Origin: Rhizobium viscosum
GTDB lineage: Bacteria; Pseudomonadota; Alphaproteobacteria; Rhizobiales; Rhizobiaceae
Direction of reading: 5' to 3'
Length of the DNA stretch: 64,000 nucleotides
Assembly: GCF_014873945.1 (NCBI RefSeq)
Contig: NZ_JADBEC010000002.1
Coordinates: 620,001 to 684,000, forward strand
Shown piece after piece: positions 17,847 through 25,547 of this stretch (positions are counted from its first letter, which is position 1; each line of letters opens with the position of its first letter). The notes under the pieces were generated by a model, which saw only the letters and a list, made by a program, of their open reading frames with translations, did no database searches and was not told the origin of the DNA. Both the position numbers and the translations under genes were made by a program.

Positions 17847-18315
17847 CGAATCCCCATGAATTTAACAGGCGGCACTGTCGGATAGCAGGCTATCAGAGTC
17901 AAGGATAGGTTGCAGCTACCCGGCTCTTCTCATTTGCCGCTAGCCGATTTAAGGGGGCTAGCACACGCTTTGCGAGCTGCTGGCGAAAAATTCCAGCTGA
18001 TGAAATCGAAGTTGCGAGACGCAGTCGAGACTTCCTACGATGGACTTGCAACTGCCTGCAACAACACGCGCCATCGATGGCCGCGATGATGCCGCAAGTC
18101 TATGAAAATCCGGCGCTCCCTCGGGATCGACGTAGCGAAGTCGTACCACCTCCAATGTGATGAGGATGACGTGGAGAACCAGGCTCTCAAACCTTGGACC
18201 GCCTTCTATTGGAGGAGCCGGGAAAGCTCGATCGTGGCGCAGCTGACATTGCTGCCTTTCGACGACAATTGTAGTATCCTCGAAATTAGGGTTGTCCTTG
18301 GGTGGGAGGCAGTTG
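17847..18315. other. Intergenic region, no gene assigned
   Basis: About 470 bases between the divergent kinase start and a small plus-strand gene. Frames on both strands exist (for example 18102-18389 plus), but they overlap each other, lack a good ribosome site and resemble nothing I know. Promoters for both flanking genes should be here; none is clear enough to mark. Confidence 0.4.
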
Positions 18316-18525
18316 ATGGTCGCGCGAAGGGACATGACAAGCGACGAATGGAAGTGGCTTGTGCGGCTCTGCCAGCACGAAGCAGATAGCGTTCCACAGG
18401 CGATCGAAGCAAGGTTAGTCGAGCTCGGACTATCCGGACCGAATGGTCTTTCGAACGAAGCGCGGGACCTGGTTCGCCATGAATTGTTGAGTGAGCGGCG
18501 AAATCGGCTGCAGGGTCTTCATTAG
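18316..18525 (+). CDS. Small hypothetical protein (69 aa)
   Basis: Starts at ATG 18316 with a strong GGGAGG 6 bases upstream. The product (MVARRDMTSDEWKWLVRLCQ onward) is charged, predicted helical, with no signal or TM segment. An in-frame start 24 bases upstream has no ribosome site. The ribosome site and amino-acid composition argue for a real gene, but I do not recognise a family. It precedes the stress-promoter gene at 18731. Confidence 0.55.
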   Translation: MVARRDMTSDEWKWLVRLCQHEADSVPQAIEARLVELGLSGPNGLSNEARDLVRHELLSERRNRLQGLH

Positions 18526-18678
18526 GTATCGACCGGACATAAAGGAAGTTAGCGATCTCTCGTGCGAGATCCAATCCCGTCCGCAAGACAGGACCAGGCG
18601 ATCTGTTCGTGAAAGGCCAGATCGGACTGGACGATACAGGCGCCTACATCGCCAGGTGTTAGCCGCAACTGCCCGATA

Positions 18679-18703
18679 GGAACTATCGCCTCAACCCTTC
18701 GTT
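18679..18703 (+). promoter_or_regulatory. Full-consensus EcfG-type promoter
   Basis: GGAAC (18679-18683), exactly 16 bases, then CGTT (18700-18703) is the full alphaproteobacterial general-stress promoter consensus. It lies 28 bases before the start of the secreted-protein gene at 18731, giving a very short leader. The CGTT also forms part of a 9-bp inverted repeat with the Shine-Dalgarno region (18720-18728). Confidence 0.72.
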
Positions 18704-18730
18704 ACCTCCGCACAGAAGCGAGGTAACGTC

Positions 18731-19114
18731 ATGAACAAAATCATAGGACTATCATCGGCGGCTATCTTTGGACTGATCTCCACCTGCGCCCTTGCGCAGG
18801 CACCAGCCGAACCATCGCCGCCTCCACCCCCACCACCAGAATCCAGCAGGCAAAATCCGCCGTCACCGCCGAGTTCTTCAAGCAAGAACGAGGAGCGCGC
18901 TGATGATGATTGGCGTTCGCAACCGAGACAGCGCGGCGCCCGGTTCCACATCGAGAACGGTCAGACCAGGATCGACCTCAGGTGCGCCGACGGCGACTCC
19001 ACAAAGGACTGCACCGACGCTGTTCTGCAGGTGCTGGAGCATTTACAAGCATCCAACTCCGGCAACGACGATCGACGCGGCGATGACCGACGTGATCGCT
19101 GGGACCGTGACTAG
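18731..19114 (+). CDS. Small secreted proline-rich protein, probable stress gene
   Basis: A 127-aa protein with a signal peptide (MNKIIGLSSAAIFGLISTCA, cleavage near ALAQA), then a run of prolines (PSPPPPPPPESS), a Ser-rich linker, a short conserved-looking core RFHIENGQTRIDLRCADGDS with TKDCTDAVLQVLEHL, and an Arg/Asp-rich tail (DDRRGDDRRDRWDRD). Two Cys in the core could form a disulfide in the periplasm. GAGG lies 7 bases before ATG 18731, and an EcfG promoter sits directly upstream. I know of similar rhizobial hypothetical proteins but no defined function. Confidence 0.72.
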   Translation: MNKIIGLSSAAIFGLISTCALAQAPAEPSPPPPPPPESSRQNPPSPPSSSSKNEERADDDWRSQPRQRGARFHIENGQTRIDLRCADGDSTKDCTDAVLQVLEHLQASNSGNDDRRGDDRRDRWDRD

Positions 19115-19204
19115 CAGCGGGAAGCTGTCGCTCAGGTGAACAGCGTTTTCAGCCTCGGTTCACCGGGACAAGCGCTAAATCCCCCAACAATCGGAGAAAC
19201 GAAG

Positions 19205-19501
19205 ATGCGAAAACTTCTAGTCACACTAGCCCTCCTCGCAGCCGGAATAACAGCTGGAGCCGCAAACGCAGCGCCTATTGGCAGCGTCACGACACCGGCG
19301 GCCTCGAATGTCATAACAGTCGATTATGCATGTGGCCGCGGTTATCATCTGAGCCCACGTGGCTTTTGCCGGCCCAATCGGTGGGCACCGCCGCCGCGCT
19401 ATTACGGTTGGGATCGCGGTTACGGCTGGGGTCGTCCGCACCGGGAATGGCGTGAATACAGGCGCTACGATCGTTGGGATCGCGATCGCGACTGGCGGTA
19501 A
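19205..19501 (+). CDS. Small secreted protein with GCG_CRPN-type motif
   Basis: A 98-aa protein: signal peptide MRKLLVTLALLAAGITAGAA with cleavage near ANAAP, then the motif ACGRGYHLSPRGFCRPNRW, which matches the rhizobial GCG_CRPN domain (Cys-Gly start, CRPN end), and a Tyr/Arg/Trp/Asp-rich repetitive tail. GGAG lies upstream of ATG 19205. The protein is probably periplasmic or surface exposed; the two Cys may pair. It follows the other secreted gene by 90 bases. The role is unknown; such proteins are common in Rhizobiales. Confidence 0.78.
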   Translation: MRKLLVTLALLAAGITAGAANAAPIGSVTTPAASNVITVDYACGRGYHLSPRGFCRPNRWAPPPRYYGWDRGYGWGRPHREWREYRRYDRWDRDRDWR

Positions 19502-19637
19502 TCAATCCTTTCGCCGGCCGGACCAAGCCGAGTTTGATGCGGCTGGTTCCCACAGGCGGCGCGCTTTTCCCTCTGCTGTCGAGCAGATGGACGAATGCGT
19601 GTCTGCGAGAAAGCCTGACGTTGTCGGCGATGAAGTT

Positions 19638-20042
19638 TTAATCCGCTCGTTCAGCAAGTTCGATGAGGATGCCATCAGGATCGCGCACGAATGCCACTTT
19701 GTGCAGTATCTCGCGATTGATGGCGAGGCGTGGCCGTTCCTTTAGCTCGACGCCAGCCTCCTCAAGCTTTGCGAAGGTCGCGTCGATGTCCTCAAAGAGG
19801 AAAGTCAGATGCCTGAGGCCAGAGGCGCCTTCCGGGACGTCGACGGCCCGCGCCGCGCCGTCGGCGGGCGCGAAGACTTCCAGCATAGCGCCGCCGGCAT
19901 CAAGAAAAGCGATGTGAGAGCCATCGGATGCCGTCTTGCGCAAATGCAGGCGCAGGCCGAGAAGTGTGCAATAGAATTCGATGGCACGGTCCATATCGCT
20001 GACCGTCATGCCAACATGCTCGAACGATTTCAGCATTTTCAT
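19638..20042 (-). CDS. VOC family (glyoxalase-like) protein
   Basis: A 134-aa single-chain vicinal-oxygen-chelate protein. It starts SFEHVGMTVSDMDRAIEFYCTLLGL, with the metal-ligand His in EHVG, His in GLRHLTFLFEDID, and Glu in the terminal DPDGILIELAE. The start overlaps the GntR regulator stop by 4 bases (20039-20042), so it is the last gene of the FadR-controlled operon. It may be a lactoylglutathione-lyase-like or epimerase-like enzyme acting on a sugar-derived intermediate; the substrate is unknown. Confidence 0.85.
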   Translation of the reverse strand: MKMLKSFEHVGMTVSDMDRAIEFYCTLLGLRLHLRKTASDGSHIAFLDAGGAMLEVFAPADGAARAVDVPEGASGLRHLTFLFEDIDATFAKLEEAGVELKERPRLAINREILHKVAFVRDPDGILIELAERAD

Positions 20043-20809
20043 AGGCCCTTCTTTTCGTCGAGCTGCATGATGTCCGGGGAAAACCGACCGCGCTCGTATG
20101 CGTCCATCAGCTCGTTGCTTACGTTACGTATGTGGCGGGCCATGGCCTTATAGGCGGCGTCCGGGTTACGCAGGCGAAGAGCAGTCAGAACGGCGTGGTG
20201 GTCGCCGATCCACAGCGGGCGCACACTCGGTGCGTGAATATGTTCGTGGAGCTTGCGCCACATCACGGATTCGTCTCGCTGCGCCCAGAGGGCCTCGACA
20301 ATCGAAACGATGATGGCGTTACCTGTCATGCGCGCGATGGTCATGTGGAAGTCGCGGTCGCCCTTTTCCTTGAGCAGCATGACATTTGTCTCCTGCTCCA
20401 TCTGGGAAATGCATTCTTCCAGCACCAGGATATCGTAGTTCGTCGCACGTTCCGCAGCCATCGCGGCTGCGCTCGACTCGACTGCAAGCCGTGCCTCCAA
20501 CAGTTCAAATGGACCCGGACCGATATCGGCGCTGATCTTCTCAAAATTGTTCGAGATGTTTCGCGTGGGCAGCACGACGATACCCGCCCTACCCTTGACC
20601 TCGACGATGCCGCGCATCTCGAGCGCAATAACTGCTTCACGCACAACGGGTCGGCTGACCTGGAGCTCTTCAGCCAACTCCCGCTCCGAGGGCATGCGCC
20701 AGTCCGGATTTGCGGTATTCGCCTCGATCATGCGGGCGATGCGCCGGGCAACGATCTGGTATAGACGCTGTTCACCCTGAATTCGGAAGCCTTGTGCCGC
20801 GAACTCCAT
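20039..20809 (-). CDS. FadR-subfamily GntR transcriptional regulator
   Basis: A 256-aa regulator with an N-terminal winged helix (MPSERELAEELQVSRPVVREAVIALEMRGIVEVKGRAGIVV) and a C-terminal FCD ligand domain whose metal-binding residues are visible in DRDFHMTIAR, GDHHAVLTAL and the final AMARHIRNV helix. Related FadR-type regulators (UxuR, ExuR, LldR) bind TGGT-N3-ACCA sites in response to sugar acids. Two such sites occur in the divergent promoter of this cluster. GGAGAG precedes ATG 20809. Confidence 0.9.
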   Translation of the reverse strand: MEFAAQGFRIQGEQRLYQIVARRIARMIEANTANPDWRMPSERELAEELQVSRPVVREAVIALEMRGIVEVKGRAGIVVLPTRNISNNFEKISADIGPGPFELLEARLAVESSAAAMAAERATNYDILVLEECISQMEQETNVMLLKEKGDRDFHMTIARMTGNAIIVSIVEALWAQRDESVMWRKLHEHIHAPSVRPLWIGDHHAVLTALRLRNPDAAYKAMARHIRNVSNELMDAYERGRFSPDIMQLDEKKGL

Positions 20810-20867
20810 TCACTCTCTCCTTGTCTGCGCCGCCCGCTCGAGCGACGCGACTTTGCAATGGCGTATA

Positions 20868-21962
20868 TCAGGCATTCGCCGCCAAACGCCGCTCCTCTTC
20901 CGGCAGCCAGGACCGGTAGAGCGGATGGTCGGACGTGATCGGCATCGGCGTCGGCTGGCCGGTACGCTGCGAATAGTAGGCGGCGGTCACTAACTCCAAC
21001 GAATTGCGAGCATCCTGCAGAGTAACTGGCGGGTCCTTGTCGTCCATGAGTGCCTGGTGGAATAGCTCGAACTGGCGAGTATAGCCGTCTTCTTTCGGCT
21101 CGTAACCGGCAAGCACCTCATCCACCCGCTTCTGATGTTCTTCCGTTCCTGCCGTAAAGGTCCAGGGGTCACGGCCCATGGTGTAAGGCTCCAGAATGCT
21201 TTCGGCGACCAGATCGTGGAAGCAGAAACGCAGTCTGGAGATTTCCTTGCGCGAACCGAGCGTCATCGACAGCGTCGCAAGCGATCCGTTCTGCATCTTA
21301 ACGGCAAGCGCCATCGTATCCTCGACCTCGATCTTGTTGACCAGGGTCTCGCCGTAGGAGAACACTTCGGCGCAGGCGCCGTGGACGTAGTTCAGCATGT
21401 CATGCGCATGGATGGCATGTCCAAGCAGGCCGCCACCGAGTTCCGTCGCCCATTTGCCGCGCCAGGGAACTTCGTAATAGGCTGGGCCACGCCACCAATG
21501 CGTCTCGATCGTGGTCATGAACGGACGACCGGCCAGGCCGCGCTCGATCAGCAATTTCAGCTTCTGCAGGCCACTGCCGTAACGATACTGGAAGATCGGC
21601 ATCAGTTTCTTGCCAGAACGAGCAACGATGCGGCTCATCTCATCAACATCGGCGATGGAGCCGAAGAGCGGCTTCTCGCAGATCACGTGCTTGCCCGATT
21701 CAATAGCCCGCTTGCAGAGGTCGAAATGCGAATCCGGCGGTGTCGATACGTCGATGATATCGAGATCGTTACGGGCGAAGAGCTCTTCGGCATTCTGCGT
21801 ATATTGCGGAATGCCATGCTTCTCGCACAGCTCGCGGCCGCGATCGGCATCGAGAGAGCAAAGTACCGGAACCTCAAAAAGGTCCTTGTTCCAGTCGTAG
21901 CCGATCAGATGGCGGGCGGCGATACCCGCACCGATGACGCCGACACGCAATTTCTTCGTCAT
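20868..21962 (-). CDS. Gfo/Idh/MocA-family oxidoreductase (1)
   Basis: A 364-aa NAD(P)-dependent sugar dehydrogenase. The Rossmann motif is GVIGAGIAARHLIGYD, the catalytic EKP appears in HVICEKPLFGS, and the C-terminal alpha/beta domain has GGGLLGHAIHAHDMLNYV with a His-x-x-x-His pattern. It typically oxidises a sugar or inositol-like hydroxyl. AAGGAAGG precedes ATG 21962. It follows the second MocA-type gene by 14 bases and is in operon with the GntR and VOC genes. It shares only family-level similarity with its neighbour. Confidence 0.88.
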   Translation of the reverse strand: MTKKLRVGVIGAGIAARHLIGYDWNKDLFEVPVLCSLDADRGRELCEKHGIPQYTQNAEELFARNDLDIIDVSTPPDSHFDLCKRAIESGKHVICEKPLFGSIADVDEMSRIVARSGKKLMPIFQYRYGSGLQKLKLLIERGLAGRPFMTTIETHWWRGPAYYEVPWRGKWATELGGGLLGHAIHAHDMLNYVHGACAEVFSYGETLVNKIEVEDTMALAVKMQNGSLATLSMTLGSRKEISRLRFCFHDLVAESILEPYTMGRDPWTFTAGTEEHQKRVDEVLAGYEPKEDGYTRQFELFHQALMDDKDPPVTLQDARNSLELVTAAYYSQRTGQPTPMPITSDHPLYRSWLPEEERRLAANA

Positions 21963-21976
21963 AATATGTTCCTTCC

Positions 21977-22987
21977 TTACCGACCGCCGAGCTTGACGGC
22001 CTTGGTCTGTGCTTCGAGCGAGAGGCGGCAGACCTCGTAGACATGGTCCTGCGTCATGGCGGTTTCGCTGCGGTCACGCACGTCGGCGGCGAAGGCATCG
22101 AAATAGTCGAGCTTCTCGCCGCTGCAGTCGATATGCGTCATCTCCCTGCCGTTGACGAGGAAGAGATGATCCTTGCCGGGACGGCCGGCGATATCGATAT
22201 ATTTGCGCAGCTCGATATAACCCTCGGTGCCGAGGATGGTCAGGCGTCCGTCGCCCCAGGTGGGCAGCGCTTCCGGCGTGAACCAGTCGACACGGACATA
22301 ACCGCTTGCCTTGTCTGAGCGCAGCAGCACTTCGCCGAAATCCTGGAAATCAGGCTTTTCCGGCATGCCAAAATTACCAACAGAGCTTGCGACCACTTCG
22401 CCGGTCGTCGACCCGGTATAGAACAGGAACTGGTCGACCTGATGCGAGGCGATATCGACGATGATGCCGCCGAAGGCTTCCGGATCGAAGAACCAGTCCG
22501 GCCGTGTCGGCAGCTGCAGCCGGTGCGGCCCGGTGCCGAGCGTCTGGATGACCTTGCCGATCGCCCCCTCCTTGACCAGCTTACCCGCCTTGACGGCGGA
22601 GCGCACACAATGGCGCTCGGAAAAGCAGATGGAGAAGATCCTGCCGGTCTCGGCAACGGTACGCTTGACCTCTTCGAGCTGGGCGAAGGTCGTCACACCC
22701 GGCTTGTCGGTCATCACATCCTTGCCGGCCTTCATGGCGCGGATGGCAAGGCCGGCGCGGTCACGCGGGATCGCGGCAATGCAGATGACGTCGATCGAGG
22801 GATCGGCGAAGATCTTTTCACGGTCGATCTGCGGCGCATCCGGATAGGTCTTTTCGAAATTTTCGCGGATCGCCGGCACTGATGTCTGCGGGCAATAGCC
22901 GACGAATTCGGCGCCGGCTGCCAACAATCCCTTCACATGATCGAAAGTGTGCCCATGATCGATTCCGACGACGGCAAATCTTAGCAT
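21977..22987 (-). CDS. Gfo/Idh/MocA-family oxidoreductase (2)
   Basis: A 336-aa dehydrogenase starting MLRFAVVGIDHGHTFDHVKG. The usual GxGxxG is altered to GIDHGH, as in a subgroup of MocA proteins; the catalytic DKPG is in VMTDKPGVTTF, and GGIIVDIASHQVDQFLFYTG forms the C-terminal active-site wall. I use ATG 22985-22987 with AAGGAGG about 11 bases upstream; a TTG 9 bases earlier is too close to that site. First gene of the leftward operon, divergent from the ABC importer. Confidence 0.85.
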   Translation of the reverse strand: MLRFAVVGIDHGHTFDHVKGLLAAGAEFVGYCPQTSVPAIRENFEKTYPDAPQIDREKIFADPSIDVICIAAIPRDRAGLAIRAMKAGKDVMTDKPGVTTFAQLEEVKRTVAETGRIFSICFSERHCVRSAVKAGKLVKEGAIGKVIQTLGTGPHRLQLPTRPDWFFDPEAFGGIIVDIASHQVDQFLFYTGSTTGEVVASSVGNFGMPEKPDFQDFGEVLLRSDKASGYVRVDWFTPEALPTWGDGRLTILGTEGYIELRKYIDIAGRPGKDHLFLVNGREMTHIDCSGEKLDYFDAFAADVRDRSETAMTQDHVYEVCRLSLEAQTKAVKLGGR

Positions 22988-23037
22988 CGCACTCAAGCCC
23001 TCCTTGGCTTCGATGACGGCACTCCCAGCCGCTGAAA

Positions 23038-23050
23038 CTGGTTAGACCAG
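23038..23050. promoter_or_regulatory. GntR/FadR-type operator, leftward promoter
   Basis: A perfect palindrome CTGGT-TAG-ACCAG, of the TGGT-N3-ACCA form bound by FadR-type regulators. It lies 51 bases before the MocA-type gene start. TTGACA on the minus strand at 23069-23074 places it over the -10 region of a leftward promoter. Confidence 0.75.
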
Positions 23051-23164
23051 ATAACCAAAAATAAGGCCTGTCAAGACTCACTTTCCAAGAATCTTGTGCG
23101 ACAAATTGTACAAACATCTGATTTTATAGGATAAAAAAATTTACTCAAAAAACCAGGTTGACAA

Positions 23165-23179
23165 TCTGGTAAGACCAGA
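23165..23179. promoter_or_regulatory. GntR/FadR-type operator, rightward promoter
   Basis: A perfect palindrome TCTGGT-AAG-ACCAGA. A TTGACA -35-like box at 23158-23163 ends one base before it, so bound repressor would sit in the spacer of the importer promoter. Same consensus as the site at 23038. Confidence 0.78.
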
Positions 23180-23245
23180 CAAGGTTTTACGTGAGATCGC
23201 TGGATGGGCGGGAGGCCCGCGGCTTGATCTCCGGAGGAACAAGAT

Positions 23246-24526
23246 ATGACATTTACCCGCATTGGCTTGCGGGCAGCGTCGGCGCTGCTCGCGGTCACGG
23301 CGCTGACGGGTATTGCCCAGGCGCAGGAAATCACAGTTTATTGCGACGACATCGGCTTTGGCTGTGTTACGATGGCGCCGATTGCCAAACGTTTCGAGGC
23401 AGAAAATCCCGGCACGACCATCAAGCTCGAGACGGTAAGCTACCAGACGATCGTCGAAAGCTTGCCGGTGCAGCTTGAATCCGGCGAGGGTCCCGACGCG
23501 GCGATCATCACCGACCTCGGTGGCCTGAGCCGCTATTATCTCGACCTTACGCCTTATGTGAACGTCGCCTCGTTCGAAAAGGAATATGGGCAGGTCCTGC
23601 AATGGCTGCGCGGCGCCGATCCCAGCAGCAAGGCGATCAACGGAATGCCGACCTCGCTGACCGTCAACGGCGCTTATGTGAACCTTGCTCTCTTCGAGCA
23701 GGCAGGTGTGCCGGTTCCGAAGGAAGGGGCAACCTGGGCAGAATGGGCTGAGGCGACACGCAAGGTCTCCAAAGCTACCGGCACTGATTTTTCCATGGAG
23801 ATGGACCGCTCCGGTCACCGCTTTGCGAGCCTTGCGATCAGCTACGGCGCAGAACTCGTCGATGACAAGGGCCAACCGGTGATCGACAAGGGCCTGAAGG
23901 ATGCCATCGAGCAATTCGTCGCCTGGCACAAGGATGGCACGATGCCCATGGATCTGTGGGGCGCCGTCGGCGGCGCAACGCACCGCGAGCTCTTCTCGGA
24001 CTTCCTGAACGCCAAAACCGTCTTTTATTTCGGCGGCTCCTGGACCCTGAGCCAGATGGACAAGGAAGTCGGCGATCTCTTCGACTGGGAAGTGGTGCCG
24101 GCGCCTTGCGGCCCCTCCTCCTGCACGGTCATGCCGGGCGGCGGCGCTCTCGTCGGCTTCAAACATACGAAGAACCCTGAGCTTGTCGGCAAGTTCATCG
24201 ACTATGTCGCCCAGACGAAAAACAATGCCGAAATCATCGCTGCCTCAGTGGAGATCCCATCGAGCAAGTCGTTGATCGAGGGCGGCGTGACCTATCCCGG
24301 CGCTTCCGAGCGTACGCAACAATCGCTATCGACCTTCATCGCCCAGATTCCGAAGATGGCACCAGCTGCCTATCGGTTCCAGGGCTGGCGCTATCAACGT
24401 GCCATGATGAATGCGATGACGACGCGTATCAGCCAGGTTCTGAATGGCGAGCTCGATGTCGATACCGCGCTCGATCGGATCAAGCAGGACGTCGACCTCG
24501 CCATCAAGGCCGCCGGCAGCAAATAA
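23246..24526 (+). CDS. ABC transporter sugar-binding protein (CUT1, family 1)
   Basis: A periplasmic solute-binding protein of 426 aa with a signal peptide (RIGLRAASALLAVTALTGIAQAQ, cleavage near AQA-QE). Mature sequence begins EITVYCDDIGFGCVTMAPIAKRF and contains GEGPDAAIITDLGG and FGGSWTLSQM, as in large CUT1 receptors. GGAGGAAC precedes ATG 23246. First gene of the rightward operon with two permeases, an ATPase and uxuA; the ligand is probably a uronide, sugar acid or glycoside. Confidence 0.9.
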   Translation: MTFTRIGLRAASALLAVTALTGIAQAQEITVYCDDIGFGCVTMAPIAKRFEAENPGTTIKLETVSYQTIVESLPVQLESGEGPDAAIITDLGGLSRYYLDLTPYVNVASFEKEYGQVLQWLRGADPSSKAINGMPTSLTVNGAYVNLALFEQAGVPVPKEGATWAEWAEATRKVSKATGTDFSMEMDRSGHRFASLAISYGAELVDDKGQPVIDKGLKDAIEQFVAWHKDGTMPMDLWGAVGGATHRELFSDFLNAKTVFYFGGSWTLSQMDKEVGDLFDWEVVPAPCGPSSCTVMPGGGALVGFKHTKNPELVGKFIDYVAQTKNNAEIIAASVEIPSSKSLIEGGVTYPGASERTQQSLSTFIAQIPKMAPAAYRFQGWRYQRAMMNAMTTRISQVLNGELDVDTALDRIKQDVDLAIKAAGSK

Positions 24527-24548
24527 GACCGAGCGGGAGGAGCAGGAT

Positions 24549-25547
24549 ATGGGCTTCAGAAGCCAGACAGCGGAAGTGGCAGGCGGCATTATCGTCCTGC
24601 CGGCGCGCATCATCGAGCCGGTCATGACGGGATTGCAAAAATTCTTGGGCATCAAGCGAATGCCCTGGGTCTTCCTGCTGCCCAACCTTCTGGCGGTGCT
24701 TCTGTTCTCACTCCTCCCGGTCGTCGTCAACGTTTTCTATTCATTTACCGGAAGCGACCGGCTGTATCCGTCTGAACGGCCCTTCGTCGGCACAAGCAAT
24801 TATGCGACGCTCTTCGACTGCGGCAATTATTTCGATGCGTCGAGCTGTGCCAGCGACCTCTTCTGGCGTGCTGTCGGAAATAGCCTGATCTTTGTGCCGG
24901 TCCAGGTCATTTGCATGATCGGCGTCGCACTGCTTGCCGCTGTCTGCCTTAACCGCGAGATCAAGGGACGCGGCTTCTTTCGCGCGGTCTTCTTCTTCCC
25001 GGTCATGCTGTCGCCCGTTGTCGTCGCGCTGACCTGGCAGTGGATTCTGCAGCGCAATGGCGCACTGAACGGCATCCTGATGACGATCGGTCTCGAACCC
25101 GTCAACTGGCTGGTCTTTCCGAATACGGCGTTCTTCTGGTCCGTGTTCGTGACGGTCTGGGCGCATATGGGCTTCTACACGATCATCCTGCTTGCCGGAC
25201 TGCAATCCATTCCGAAGGATGTCTACGAAGCCGCAAAGATGGATTCCGCCACCAACTGGCGTGCCTTCACCCGCATCACACTGCCATTGCTGAAACCCGT
25301 TCTGCTCGTCGTCTTCGTACTCTGCGTCATTCGGTCGGTTCAGACGTTCGACGAGCTCTATGTGCTCACCGGCGGCGGGCCTGGTTCGGCGACCATGCTG
25401 ATCGTCCAGTATATATACGAGGTCGGCTTTGCCGTTCAGCCGCGCAATTTCGGTCTTGCCGCCGCCGCGTCGATCCTGCTCGGCATCGTTCTCCTTATCT
25501 TCACGGCTCTCCAGCTCCGCTTGTCGAGGAATTCGCAGAATGGCTGA
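24549..25547 (+). CDS. ABC sugar transporter permease (MalF/UgpA type)
   Basis: A 332-aa inner-membrane protein with about six TM helices (for example WVFLLPNLLAVLLFSLLPVVV and FFRAVFFFPVMLSPVVVALTW). The cytoplasmic EAA loop is YEAAKMDSATNWRAFTRITLPLLKP. The start ATG 24549 lies 22 bases after the binding-protein stop with GGGAGGAG upstream. It overlaps the second permease by 8 bases and forms a heterodimer with it. Confidence 0.92.
   Translation: MGFRSQTAEVAGGIIVLPARIIEPVMTGLQKFLGIKRMPWVFLLPNLLAVLLFSLLPVVVNVFYSFTGSDRLYPSERPFVGTSNYATLFDCGNYFDASSCASDLFWRAVGNSLIFVPVQVICMIGVALLAAVCLNREIKGRGFFRAVFFFPVMLSPVVVALTWQWILQRNGALNGILMTIGLEPVNWLVFPNTAFFWSVFVTVWAHMGFYTIILLAGLQSIPKDVYEAAKMDSATNWRAFTRITLPLLKPVLLVVFVLCVIRSVQTFDELYVLTGGGPGSATMLIVQYIYEVGFAVQPRNFGLAAAASILLGIVLLIFTALQLRLSRNSQNG

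Noticed and set aside
18102..18389. 95-codon plus frame in the gap before the small gene
   Set aside because: It overlaps the better supported small gene at 18316, has no ribosome site and no recognised family.
19135..19164. GGTGAAC / GTTCACC inverted repeat between the two secreted-protein genes
   Set aside because: Only 7 bp with a 16-base loop and no T run; too weak for a terminator call.
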